30,034 nt of DNA from Hypsibius dujardini (taxonomy: Eukaryota; Tardigrada; Eutardigrada; Parachela; Hypsibiidae). The notes under the pieces were generated by a model, which saw only the letters and a list, made by a program, of their open reading frames with translations, had not been told where the DNA came from and searched no databases. The translations under genes and the position numbers were made by a program. Below are positions 12,201-20,634 of this stretch, piece after piece. Each line of letters starts with the position of its first letter. The first letter of the stretch is position 1. Location: positions 6,880 through 36,913 of the forward strand of contig LRSR01005254.1 in the NCBI GenBank assembly GCA_001579985.1, written 5' to 3'.

Positions 12201-13087
12201 AGGATAAAAAATGTAATTATGGCCCAAAAGGACCTTGGTCAGCACTTGTAAAAGCAACAGGGACACAGGGGGGGGCACGGGAAGGAAAGGGGGACTCAAA
12301 GCCTAAGCAATGGCAAAGAAGCAAAATACATTTTTTCCAAAATTGAAACCGAAATTCGACCTATTGTTCCTGATTATTTGAAACTTGTGGGAGTGTAGGA
12401 GTCTGATTTCCAAGGCCACCTGGGATTTCAAAACACTTTTAAAAATTACTTTTTTGTTCAAATCGAAGTTTGCAGGGGCTTCCTATTCATGAATGCCAAT
12501 GGGAGATGAAAAACATTTAAGAATGACCCAAATGGGATGGAAAACTGATGTTTTGAAAATGCTGTAAATCTCCAGGGGCCCGTTGGAAATCAGACCCCCA
12601 GACCCCCAAAAGTTTCAAACTGAGGAGGAACAAAAGGCCGATTTTCGGGTTTCATATTTGAAAACAAATCATGTTGCTCATTTGCCCACTTCCTGGTCCT
12701 ACAATGAGGGTCGTCGTTCTGACTTGTAGGGACCCTAAACGAGCCGCTCACCTGGGCCGCCGGGAAAATCAGCTGACAGTAGAGCCAGAAGGTACACGCA
12801 GCGGGATTAGTAAAGGGCCAGTAATCGTAATAGCCGTTGATGAACCGGCCGGACATTTCTAAAACGGCGAACTCGATATCGGTGACGGCCAGGTTGAGCA
12901 GGTACACACTGAAAGGGGTACGAATTTGACGGTCTTCCACGAAGGCTGCAATGAAGATTCCGTTGAGAAATACAGCGAGGATGAGGATGACGAGTGGGGC
13001 GTAGGTCTCCACCGCGGAGGAAGGGATGTGCAGGTATGCGGAGTTGTTTCCGGTTGTGTTGTTGTTAGGATGCCATTCAGCAGCCAT
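9241..13087 (-). CDS. class A (rhodopsin-like) orphan G protein-coupled receptor
   Basis: Three coding exons: 13087-12752, 11376-11013, 9719-9241, in total 1179 nt (392 aa plus TAA). Exon 1 holds an N-terminus with glycosylation-type sites (NNTT, NNS), then TM1 to mid TM3, including NLAVTDIEFA (TM2 Asp). Exon 2 runs from TM3 (FLISVDRLGAV) through TM5. Exon 3 has the end of loop 3, TM6 (FWLPADIYYF) and TM7 (LNPLLYHAL, the NPxxY motif), then a short basic tail. The TM3 Cys (AACTFW) and loop-2 Cys (TSDCRMG) can form the usual disulphide. Oddities: DRY is DRL, the TM6 toggle is FWLP instead of CWLP, and position 3.32 is Gln, so it is unlikely to be a biogenic amine receptor. The exon 2 donor is inferred as CCCCG|GTATGG at 11012 because it matches the phase of the good acceptor at 9720; an alternative donor after 10939 would be out of phase. 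The ligand is unknown. Both introns are packed with foldback elements. Confidence 0.88.
9798..9835. repeat. relic of the intron-1 foldback tip, in GPCR intron 2
   Basis: GGGGGTCCTGGTTCGGACTT followed by AAAAGGACCCTTAAC aligns with the reverse complement of 11391-11425 (GGGGGTCCTGGTTGTGACTT, then ACAAGGACCTTAAACGAG). About 30 of 36 positions match by eye. It is a second, truncated member of the element family that fills GPCR intron 1. Confidence 0.7.
9851..10071. mobile_element. foldback/MITE-like inverted repeat in GPCR intron 2
   Basis: About 220-bp element with arms of about 83 nt and a loop of about 50 nt. The left arm reads TGTACACTTTTGGCCAGAAA on into AATCGGGACGCTCGATTT and ACCAGAAGGCTGCAGGCTAT. 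The reverse complement of the right arm, starting near 10071, reads GTACACACCTTTGGCCAGAA on into AATCGGGAGGCTCGATTT and the same CCAGAAGGCTGCAGGCTATA. The arms are about 90% identical, which suggests a fairly young insertion. It lies inside intron 9720-11012 and has no coding capacity. Confidence 0.9.
10072..10938. other. remainder of GPCR intron 2
   Basis: AT-rich intron sequence. I see no gene, tRNA or clear repeat in it. Confidence 0.5.
11389..12743. mobile_element. long foldback element filling GPCR intron 1 (introner-like)
   Basis: The element occupies 1355 of the 1375 bp of intron 11377-12751. The left tip reads CTCGTTTAAGGTCCTTGTAA. The reverse complement of the right tip reads CTCGTTTAGGGTCCCTACAA. 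Both continue to TAGGACCAGG. Matching continues inward: GGCTTAGG beside TTGCTTAGGC, ACTAGTGCTGAACAATG beside ACAAGTGCTGACCAAGG, TATAAAACCCC beside TGTAAAACCCT, and AAATGGTGT in both arms. The left arm spans about 11389-11800 and the right arm about 11990-12743; a second foldback interrupts the right arm. TCACCTGGG occurs directly repeated at 11373-11381 and 12748-12756, across both splice junctions. No transposase is recognisable. Confidence 0.85.
12345..12653. mobile_element. nested foldback inside the right arm of the intron-1 element
   Basis: Arms at about 12345-12440 and 12551-12653. The left arm contains GAAACCGAAATTCGACCTAT, TGAAACTTGTGG and CTGATTTCCAAGG. The reverse complement of the right arm contains GAAACCCGAAAATCGGCCTT, TTGAAACTTTTGG and CTGATTTCCAACGG. 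The corresponding stretch of the outer element's left arm (about 11446-11484) is only ~40 bp, so this block was inserted after the outer element formed. Confidence 0.8.
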
Positions 13088-14227
13088 TTCTAACAGTCAA
13101 GTAGATATAAAGTAAACTGATCTGAGGGCTTTCGGAATGAACGTCAAAATAACATTAAAAATCCTTTCAAAATATCCCGGCCGAAAATGTGCGACTAAAT
13201 TGTTTCTCACCAATATATGCATCCAGGTCACATTATCCTCCCGCGGTAGTCTTTTGCACGCGATTTCTAGTAGCAATCATATTATTAATAAATAATAAGA
13301 ATCCTTCTTGGCAGGAAGAGCGCGCACCCGATCATTTATGAACCTGAGGTGCCACGGAGTTATTAGCGTAATAGTGCATGTGTCCCTCGCTTCATGCCTG
13401 AATTCAGTTACATGCCTCTCGGGATTCCTCTCCCTCTATGTGTGGGACAATTACTTAATAAAATATGCGATTGCTTTTTATAGAAGTTGTCCCTTGCAGG
13501 TATTTGCCAGAAAATACGGGGAGGGGTGGTGGACTCGTCGCATGACGTCGGCTGTGAGGCAGGAGGCGAGCAATTGTATTTATTAAGAAAAAGGAGACAT
13601 GTCTCACGGCTTGGGAAACTGTATGACCATATAACTGACTCTGCTTAGTGTACAATTACGGTATAATGTAATTGCTCTATTTGGGTTTAATCGAGCAACT
13701 GAGGAACATACTTTACTCAATTATAGGGCGAACCCGGCTATCTTTCATTTTTCTCGATGGGTCCATTCTGATCGACCTCTACTATTCATTCATACAGATG
13801 GATAAGCACTGTCGGTACGCATGCAGGTTCAAATAGTCTGTTCAGGCCACTCGAAAGATCATTTGAGCATCTTTCTGGAAACAATTTCGACGGACTTTAA
13901 CTTAAAAATTGTTATGGGAAAATCTGTTTGTAAGCGAACAGTTTTGCCTAACTACTTTGTGGCTTCTTTTCCGTGACTCCTTGATGATTTTTAAATATTG
14001 TTTCTCCTGCATTTTACATATTGTCTGAGGGTGTATACTCCTTTCGGTTTGTGCCGTCGGAAGCAAAACCGAAAACATGGATTGGTCAGTCAGTTTGCAC
14101 ATATACGCTGCTACATAAACGACAATTTCAGTGTCTGTTTTTTTTAAAGAAAATGTTTTTAAAGGCAAATCAATACACAGAAAAACAAATACACCATGTT
14201 CTCAAAGGCCGATTGCAACGAGACCTG
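13088..14227. other. intergenic, GPCR upstream region
   Basis: About 1.1 kb between the GPCR start codon and the stop of the next minus-strand gene. It should include the GPCR promoter. I found no recognisable coding sequence or repeat. The short frames (for example plus 13308-13586 and 14021-14407) have no protein-like conservation that I can recognise. Confidence 0.5.
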
Positions 14228-14638
14228 CTAACCGGTCAAACGATTGGAACACTTTTTATTCCTACATATAAACTGGCCGAAGCACTCGATCCCCTCGAGC
14301 GGACAAGCACATCCGAGGCCTTTTTTCCGTTGATTCGGACAGGAACACTGGTTCTCGCAAGTGAAGATGTGCTTCAGGCTAATGACCCCATGTGCACCGC
14401 TCGTTGAAATTGTCGCCTTTTTAACAGGACTTGCTTGCTGAACTTTCCGCTTCTCTGCTGCTGCCACGGCTGTCCCGGGTTGAGGAACCAAAACTTTATG
14501 CAAACCGGATGATGATTTCATCGGCTGACCGTTGACGTGACCGGCGATAGCTTTATTGTCATTTTGGAGAGCTTCAACGAGGCCGGCGCTGTAAAAGGTA
14601 ATAATCGACAGAATAAGGACGAGGACGATTTTGTGCAT
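14228..14638 (-). CDS. small secreted 8-cysteine protein, family unknown
   Basis: Single-exon frame of 136 aa ending in TAG. The start at 14638 was chosen because it gives a clean signal peptide: MHK followed by about 18 hydrophobic residues ending near SAGLVEA. A polar middle of about 70 residues with a dibasic AEKRK (possible processing site) follows. The last ~45 residues hold eight cysteines spaced C-x3-C-x-C-x9-C-x-C-x6-C-x5-C-x4-C. This looks like a short disulphide-rich secreted peptide with a propeptide. I do not recognise the family and assign no function. The frame extends 24 codons upstream to 14710, but that extension would bury the signal peptide. A TATATAT lies about 10 bp before the ATG and an inverted CCAAT about 80 bp before it. 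No homologue could be checked, so expression is unproven. Confidence 0.6.
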   Translation of the reverse strand: MHKIVLVLILSIITFYSAGLVEALQNDNKAIAGHVNGQPMKSSSGLHKVLVPQPGTAVAAAEKRKVQQASPVKKATISTSGAHGVISLKHIFTCENQCSCPNQRKKGLGCACPLEGIECFGQFICRNKKCSNRLTG

Positions 14639-14791
14639 GGCCAGATATATAGTGTAGAATGTGGGGTCCAAAAGCCGGTTCTTCACAGTTAGAGAAGACT
14701 TGCCGCCCAATCAGTACGCAGATGGAAAAAGTAACCCGCCGATGAAGAGAGCACGAAGACAACTGGATGACATGTGAATGGGTCTCGGCAT

Positions 14792-14826
14792 TTATATATA
14801 CATATATATATACATTTATATATACA
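14792..14826. repeat. TATATA-rich microsatellite
   Basis: Imperfect (TA)n with interspersed TACA units, 35 bp long. Its coding frames (Ile/Tyr/Thr repeats) are artefacts. Confidence 0.7.
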
Positions 14827-15422
14827 GTGGCCTTCTACTTTAAATTTAGACTTATTTCTAGTAGCACGAGTACCCACACAGTAGTAGTCTATCCGAGTTT
14901 CGTAAGGTTTTGTTTTCAGCCAATTAATCAGTTCACAATTTCGAAATACGGAAGTGTTTCAGCTGTAAACGTCTAGATATTTATTTATGTGCTCTGTGAT
15001 TTAGTTCAAAATATGTCCGACTAGAGTTTTAATATGGCATAGCTTCCTTCCGGTTACAGTCCAAGTGTTCCTCTTCCGGTTTCCTTGCCTGTGCTCATTA
15101 TGTCGATCGTGAGAATAAAATTTCACGCCCCAAGAGAATTAAAAGAAAGCAATTGTGGGGCGTTTACGATCTTGAATTAGCGATGAAACTGTGTGATTAC
15201 GCCATACATGCACGAGTAAGATCCATCGTTTGAAAGAGCGACGATGACTCAACGTATCAAAATAGAGAACTTCCGGCGGTTACGTCAAGGCCCCTAATGA
15301 CACCGGGTACGTGCAGCCACAGCTAGAGAGTAGTATTATCCTGACGAAACGACTGAGGGATCCATCGAAGAAGCCACGAGCGTGGACAACGGCAGGCACA
15401 GACAAAGACACACACACACAGA

Positions 15423-15615
15423 TTTTGACACATAATCCAGACACTTCAGACGTGCGCGCACAGTTCGCACCAAGACAAATCGTATCCCGACAATTCGTAC
15501 CTCTCAACTTGCACCTAGACATCTCGTAAGCACAGACATTTCATATGACTTGACAAATCTTACCAAGACAATTCAAACCCCGGCACTTCACATGCAGGCA
15601 CATTTGGTATAGGAT
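15423..15615 (+). repeat. degenerate ~16-nt tandem array, left
   Basis: About a dozen units resembling CCAGACAATTCGTAC. Examples are CCAGACACTTCAGAC, CAAGACAAATCGTAT, CCCGACAATTCGTAC, CTAGACATCTCGTAA and CAAGACAATTCAAAC. Period is 14-19 nt. The same repeat appears on the opposite strand at 16172-16315. Confidence 0.65.
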
Positions 15616-16171
15616 TCATTTAACAATTGGTATTCCGCCTGCCGGAAACGGTTCTTCCGCGAAGCGTGTGCACAAACAGAACCCTTTCAACACTGACAGC
15701 GTTGTCTCAATGCGATCAACTTCAATATTTCAATGCGCTGTGCGGGAGGGTCGCCGCTTTGGTCTCTTATTTCTCAGTAATACCGCATCCCTTGCCTGAT
15801 TGTTTGATCGATCCACCTGTGGACCATACGATCTCGTGATTCAAGTTTAACGTTCTTTTTTGTAGAGCACGGCCGCCCCATTTGTCTCACATACTTCGCC
15901 ATTGCCACCGGTGAGAGAAAACCAGGGCTACCCACCAGAGAGAGTTTAGTCGTCGAATACCCAGTCATCAAAGTGCGTGAAGCACACGAGAAAAGTCAAG
16001 TTTGCTCATAAAGTTTTCAAACAACGATTCAGTCGGCTGAATGCTGTTATTATCTTCTGAATTTTCTGGAAGATTCTCCCTCAATACAATCTCAAGATAT
16101 CATAAATGCTAAGTCTGGTCTGTCAAAATACCTGTTTTTATAGATTTTTTGATTCTGAAACTAGAAAAACT

Positions 16172-16315
16172 AAATGTCCGTATTCGAATAAGCGGGATAC
16201 GAAATGTCTCTTGGTTCAATTTGTATATGAGTGCAAGTTGGCGGGGTACAATATGTCTGGGACGAATTGTAGTCGGATACGCAAGTCAGAGGTATTACAT
16301 GTCAGTATACCAGAT
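16172..16315 (-). repeat. degenerate ~16-nt tandem array, right (inverted)
   Basis: Read on the minus strand the units are CCAGACATATTGTAC, CCCGCCAACTTGCAC, AGAGACATTTCGTAT and CCCGCTTATTCGAAT, matching the consensus of the array at 15423-15615 in inverted orientation. The two arrays bracket about 560 bp without a recognisable gene. Confidence 0.6.
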
Positions 16316-16404
16316 GGATGAGTTCCATGCTCCGTTGACACCATTCCGCATGTCAGCTGCAAGGATCTCCGATACCAAATGATACTTGCACCCTTATCCC
16401 CCGT

Positions 16405-16740
16405 GTGTTCCCACAGCATCGGACGGTCGGCCTCTTAGATCCTCAAGGGGCTTTTACGAGTGTTCTGTATACAGCCGTCCGTCAGCTCAGCTGCGGACCG
16501 CGTTTACGGTCCACACACAAAATCGTAAAATTCTACAACACCACGAACTTTCTGCGGTTCGCATACAGAGATAAAAACAGCGTAGCAAATATTGCTCGCT
16601 TCCCCGTTGTAAACAATGCAGAATGGTCATCCAAACAGATTTTCCTTGATAAATATGGCGCTCAGCTGGAAGCTCATACTCAGATGAAAGCATTGTTCAG
16701 CGAACTAGGAGAAGCCCTTAATCCTACAACCCCTTTTTAA
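16405..16740 (+). CDS. possible unidentified coding exon
   Basis: Open frame ending in TAA, 115 bp before the first choline transporter start. The last ~75 codons have ordinary protein composition (for example FYNTTNFLRFAYRDKNSVAN and NNAEWSSKQIFLDKYGAQLE). The frame has no convincing ATG at its 5' end but has acceptor-like sites near 16418 and 16470, so it could be the last exon of a gene whose other exons I cannot find. I do not recognise the protein. It may equally be a chance frame or gene relic. Confidence 0.25.
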   Translation: MFPQHRTVGLLDPQGAFTSVLYTAVRQLSCGPRLRSTHKIVKFYNTTNFLRFAYRDKNSVANIARFPVVNNAEWSSKQIFLDKYGAQLEAHTQMKALFSELGEALNPTTPF

Positions 16741-16855
16741 TTACGCTGATGTGTAAATTATTTTGTATTTGTTCCTATAAATGATCCCACTGAACATTAA
16801 CTCTCTGTATGCACATTCTAATCAATTGATCGTGCACCGACGGTACTAAAAAGCC

Positions 16856-19428
16856 ATGGTGGATGTCTTGGGCCTGGTAGCTGTCATTGTCTTTTACCTA
16901 ATTATCCTTGGTGTGGGAATATGGGCGGGGCGGAAGCAGAAGACGACAGCTGGTGCAGGAGGACCCAGCAGCGAGGAAGTCATGCTGGCCGGACGAAATA
17001 TCGGAACGGTGGTGGGAATTTTCACCATGACCGGTGATTATTTGCAGAAACTCAACATGACCAATTTTGTCATTGGTATCTGTTGAATAATGACGGTCTT
17101 CTGTTGTGTGGGAACAGCTACGTGGGTCGGTGGGGGCTACATCAACGGCACAGCCGAGGTGGTCTTCCGTGGTGGTAAGGGTAACGGATTGGTCTGGTGT
17201 CAAGGACCCTTCGGGTATGCTGTCAGCTTGCTCATTGGTATTTTCACTAACACACTAACCCCTTTTCAATATATCTTTCCGCATCTACAGAGGTTGTAGA
17301 ATGCCGAGCTCGCCGTAAATATTGAAATATATCGATTATTTCAGCTGGGTTCTTTTTCGCGGAAAAAATGCGCAGCGAGGGGTACGTGACTATGCTTGAT
17401 CCCTTCCAACAAAAGTTCGGTCATCGGATGGGGGCGTTGTTATTCATACCTGCCCTTCTGGGAGAGCTCTTTTGGTCGGCTGCAATTTTATCTGCGCTCG
17501 GTAAGTATCAGCAAATATTAAGAGTAGGCTGATGTCTGTGTCTGTGTCTGTGTCTGTGTCTGTGTCTGTGTCTGTGTCTGTGTCTGTGTCTGTGTTGTGT
17601 CTGTGTCTGTGTCTGTGTCTGTGTCTGTTTCTGTGTCTTTTTCTGTGTCTGTAACTAGGTCTACATCTAAGGGGCAACAATTACCGTCATCGTTGGGCTG
17701 AGCGACACATTGTCGGTCATTGTATCGGCCATCATAGCTGTGGCTTATACCATGTTCGGCGGACTTTACGCTGTGGCCTACACTGACGTAGTCCAGCTGT
17801 TCTGCATATTCATAGGGCTGGTAAGGTACCTTGTATGTAGGATCTGATTAGATGCATTCGCTTACAAGTACGAGTACGTAATGTATCAGCGCTGGGTTTT
17901 TGTCTACTTGTATAGTGGATATGTGTTCCTTTCGCTCTAACGGATGCCCGAGTAGTCCCCATCTCCTCCACAAAATCCCATTGGCTCGGTGAACTGGAAG
18001 TTAATAGTATCGGCAGCTATATTGACAGTTACATGGTCCTTCTCTTCGGAGGCATCCCCTGGCAGGTACCGGTAGCTCGGAAGCAGCCATACTTTCGATT
18101 TCAAAAGAAAGGAAGCAAGGACTTGCTCAGTGAAGTTGAAAACAGGCGGAAAACATTAAAAAATATAATACATAAATAATCCGTCTAGAAATTCTTCCTC
18201 AAGTGATCTGTTTTGATCACAAAAACGATTTTAGGCGTATTTTCAAAGAGTATTGTCCGCGCGGACTAGCCATGGAGCCAAAGTCTTAAGCTACGTTGCC
18301 GCTTTTGGATGCGCTGTCATGTGCATCCCGTCGATCCTCATCGGAGCCGTTGCATATTCCGCAGGTAGAATGCAGGGTTGCCAGTATGCAGTGTGATACT
18401 AATACACATTTATGGGCAACGAGATAATTACTTGTCAAAAAAATCCGTTCAAGACTGGACCAATACCACCTTCGGACGGATGCCTGGAGAAAACGGCAAA
18501 GCCTCCGAAGCGACCCTGGTCCTCCCGCTCGTCCTGCAGAACTTCACGCCCGCCTTCGTGTCTTTTGTTGGACTGGGTGCGGTCTCCGCAGCTGTGATGA
18601 GCTCCGCGGACTCCTCGATCCTCAGTGCAAGCTCCATGTTTGCGTGGAACATCTATCGACCCCTCGTCCGCCCGAAAGTAAAAGACCCAGTCTTCTCCGA
18701 AATCATGTTCCATAATCCATTTATATATTTAGGCTTCGGATCGAGAAATTCTTTGGGTGATGAAGTTCGCTGTCTTCGCAATGGGCGCAGTGGCCACTGT
18801 CCTGGCCATCTTCATTCCCTCCGTCTACGGTCTGTGGTTCCTCTGCTCGGACCTGGTCTACTGCGTCCTCTTCCCGCAGCTCGTCCTGGTCCTCTACTAC
18901 TCCAGCGTCAACACTTACGGTTCCCTCGCGGGATACCTAATCGGGATGGTCCTCCGTCTCCTCGGCGGGGAGGTGATCCTCGGTCTGCCGGCGGCGGTTC
19001 GCTACTTTTACTACGCGGAACACGACACCACCGGTGACGGAAACCTAGACACGGTGGTTCAGCTCTTTCCCTTTCGAACCTTCGCTATGCTCATCAGCTT
19101 ACTCAGCATCGTCGGGGTGAGCGCGCTGACGAAATTCCTGTTTGTCCGGAAGCGAATCATATCCAAGAGGTGGGATGTTTTTCGGTGCTTCGAAGAGCTG
19201 GACATTACGAGGCTGTCGTACCCGTCCGAACCGCCCATAAGTTCAGCCCCGATGACGACGGAGTGGAGTGGAGCTTCCCCGATGACGGAGGGAAATTGTT
19301 GGGAGCCGGCGGAAACGAAGCCGGAACCACCGGTGCCGTATCAGAGACGCGGCCTGAGACCTGTTAGTGTTATACATTTTGCCACGGAGGGTGAAGACAA
19401 TCTCGGTTATGTATCAACTGCACTTTAA
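16856..19428 (+). CDS. SLC5A7-like (ChT): high-affinity choline transporter, copy 1 (SLC5A7 family)
   Basis: Eight exons: 16856-17033, 17118-17237, 17345-17500, 17672-17820, 17916-18065, 18235-18364, 18454-18677, 18733-19428. They sum to 1803 nt, 600 aa (human CHT1 is 580), all GT-AG and in phase. The family takes up choline with Na+ and Cl- at cholinergic terminals, the rate-limiting step for acetylcholine synthesis. Diagnostic stretches include [80 protein letters not shown] and SSDLVY-type [13 protein letters not shown], all near-identical to animal CHTs across the SLC5 multi-pass core. The cytoplasmic tail of about 80 residues is variable and ends YVSTAL, a class I PDZ-type terminus. Introns are short (55-171 bp). 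Intron 3 carries a (TGTCTG)n tract. A TATA-like CTATAAATG lies about 80 bp before the ATG. Copy 2 lies 1.2 kb downstream in the same orientation. Confidence 0.97.
17532..17652. repeat. (TGTCTG)n hexanucleotide repeat in choline transporter copy 1 intron 3
   Basis: About 20 units of TGTCTG with a few interruptions, filling most of intron 17501-17671. The matching intron of copy 2 lacks it, so it expanded after the duplication or was lost there. Confidence 0.9.
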
Positions 19429-20634
19429 TTCATAATTTTTCCCAATTTTCCTAATGTATTATGAATGACTGTATGTATTTTTTGTAGTAATTTATTATCA
19501 TTAATGAATTAAGCTACGAATTGTTTTATAATAAGGCTATTGCGCTCGTCATTAAAAAAGGTATCAATGGGCGAGTGAACATGGGCTGCATGGGTAGAAA
19601 AGGAACAATTCTGATTGGCTGACAGGTTGCTGACAGATCGCCTACCTGACAGCACAGTCAAACGCGTTCAGCGCATTTCCGAAATTCAGAGGCGCGTTTT
19701 GAGTACCTGGGGGTGGCATTCCGGGCAACTTCCCTGGAACGCCCCCTCAGGGTTTAGCCGAGATCTGGACCCCTGCAACTGTCATTCAACCCAAAATTAT
19801 ACGCTGAACATAAAGTACATATTGGACTTAAGTAAATAACACCTAGCAAATCTAATGTATGTATTAAATCTAACTTTTGGCTTATGTTTATTCTGTTTCA
19901 TATATTTACTATACTATTTTTTGTTATTTACATCAGCCCCAAAGATATTTTTTGTTACGCATAAAATGTTGGATCGACTTGTAATGCCAGGGGTCCAGAC
20001 CTTAGCTGGACCCCCAGTGGGCGCCCACAGGGGTGTTGTTAGAGTTGCAACCCCCAGGTAATCAAAACGCGTCTCTGCCTAAATTCTTTGATCGATTTCC
20101 CTTGCCGCTCTGGCTGATCTCTTGTTCACATTTGTTCATCAACACTTTTTGATGTGTTTCCTTGATTGATAGTAAACCTTGACGAGCGCAATTTCTCTAC
20201 TATAATACTTCTACACAATGTATCACCGTATATTAAGCCAAGCCAATCAAACAAATGTGTGACCACATGTCGTGCGACAGTGAACAGATTTTTACCAGCA
20301 ACGAGCTGTGGAATAGTGAGAGACAACTTGCTCATCGAACGACCAATAAAATGGCGTCATTGAGCCATTTTGCTGATATATTTAACAGCCCTTGATCCTC
20401 CGCGGTCCGTAAGTCTGCGAAGTGAAGGAACGATAGCACCCCACGCGAACTCGTAGTCGTAATCTGATTTATCCACTAGACAACCCATAAAGCGCGGCAG
20501 ACTGCGGTCGATCCGTTAATGGGTCTTCCTTGTGGAATAAGTCTAGCTGCGGCAGTCGCAAAATAAACGGAATTTGCAGGACCACATATTTGCCCGGTGC
20601 GATATTTAATCGGGTTTGCCATCAGTCCTCCGTC
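19429..20634. other. intergenic between the two choline transporter copies
   Basis: 1.2 kb with no recognised gene. The central ~690 bp is a foldback element (19525-20215). The rest should carry the copy 1 3' UTR and the copy 2 promoter, where a CCAAT near 20342 and a TATA-like stretch near 20376 are seen. No AATAAA was found close behind copy 1; ATTAAA occurs near 19552. Confidence 0.55.
19525..20215. mobile_element. foldback element between the choline transporter copies
   Basis: Long imperfect inverted repeat. The left outer end (about 19530-19552, ATTGCGCTCGTCA) matches the reverse complement of 20178-20192. Inner parts match more strongly: left 19685-19790 (GCGCGTTTTGAGTACCTGGG, then GATCTGGACCCCTG) pairs with the reverse complement of 19985-20090 (ACGCGTTTTGATTACCTGGG, then GGTCTGGACCCCTGG). 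Arms are about 230-260 nt and the loop about 200 nt. No ORF of note lies inside. Confidence 0.75.

Larger units (their letters stand above)
14639..16404. other. intergenic with inverted repeat arrays
   Basis: No gene recognised in about 1.75 kb. It holds an AT dinucleotide tract (about 14792-14826) and the inverted arrays of a degenerate ~16-nt repeat listed separately. This is the head-to-head gap between the minus-strand cysteine-rich gene and the plus-strand choline transporter. Confidence 0.55.

Noticed and set aside
15423-16315. CRISPR array
   Set aside because: The repeat units are degenerate, about 16 nt, with no unique spacers, in a eukaryotic genome. It is not CRISPR.
18378-19037. 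Plus-strand frame of 219 codons through exon 7 and beyond
   Set aside because: It reads exon 7 in the true frame, runs through the 55-bp intron 7 and then continues in the wrong frame of exon 8, giving Pro/Arg-rich sequence. The spliced transporter model explains it.
20530-20634. Upstream in-frame extension of choline transporter copy 2
   Set aside because: Copy 1 has no equivalent and the aligned ATG at 20635 matches the family start; the extension is probably 5' UTR.
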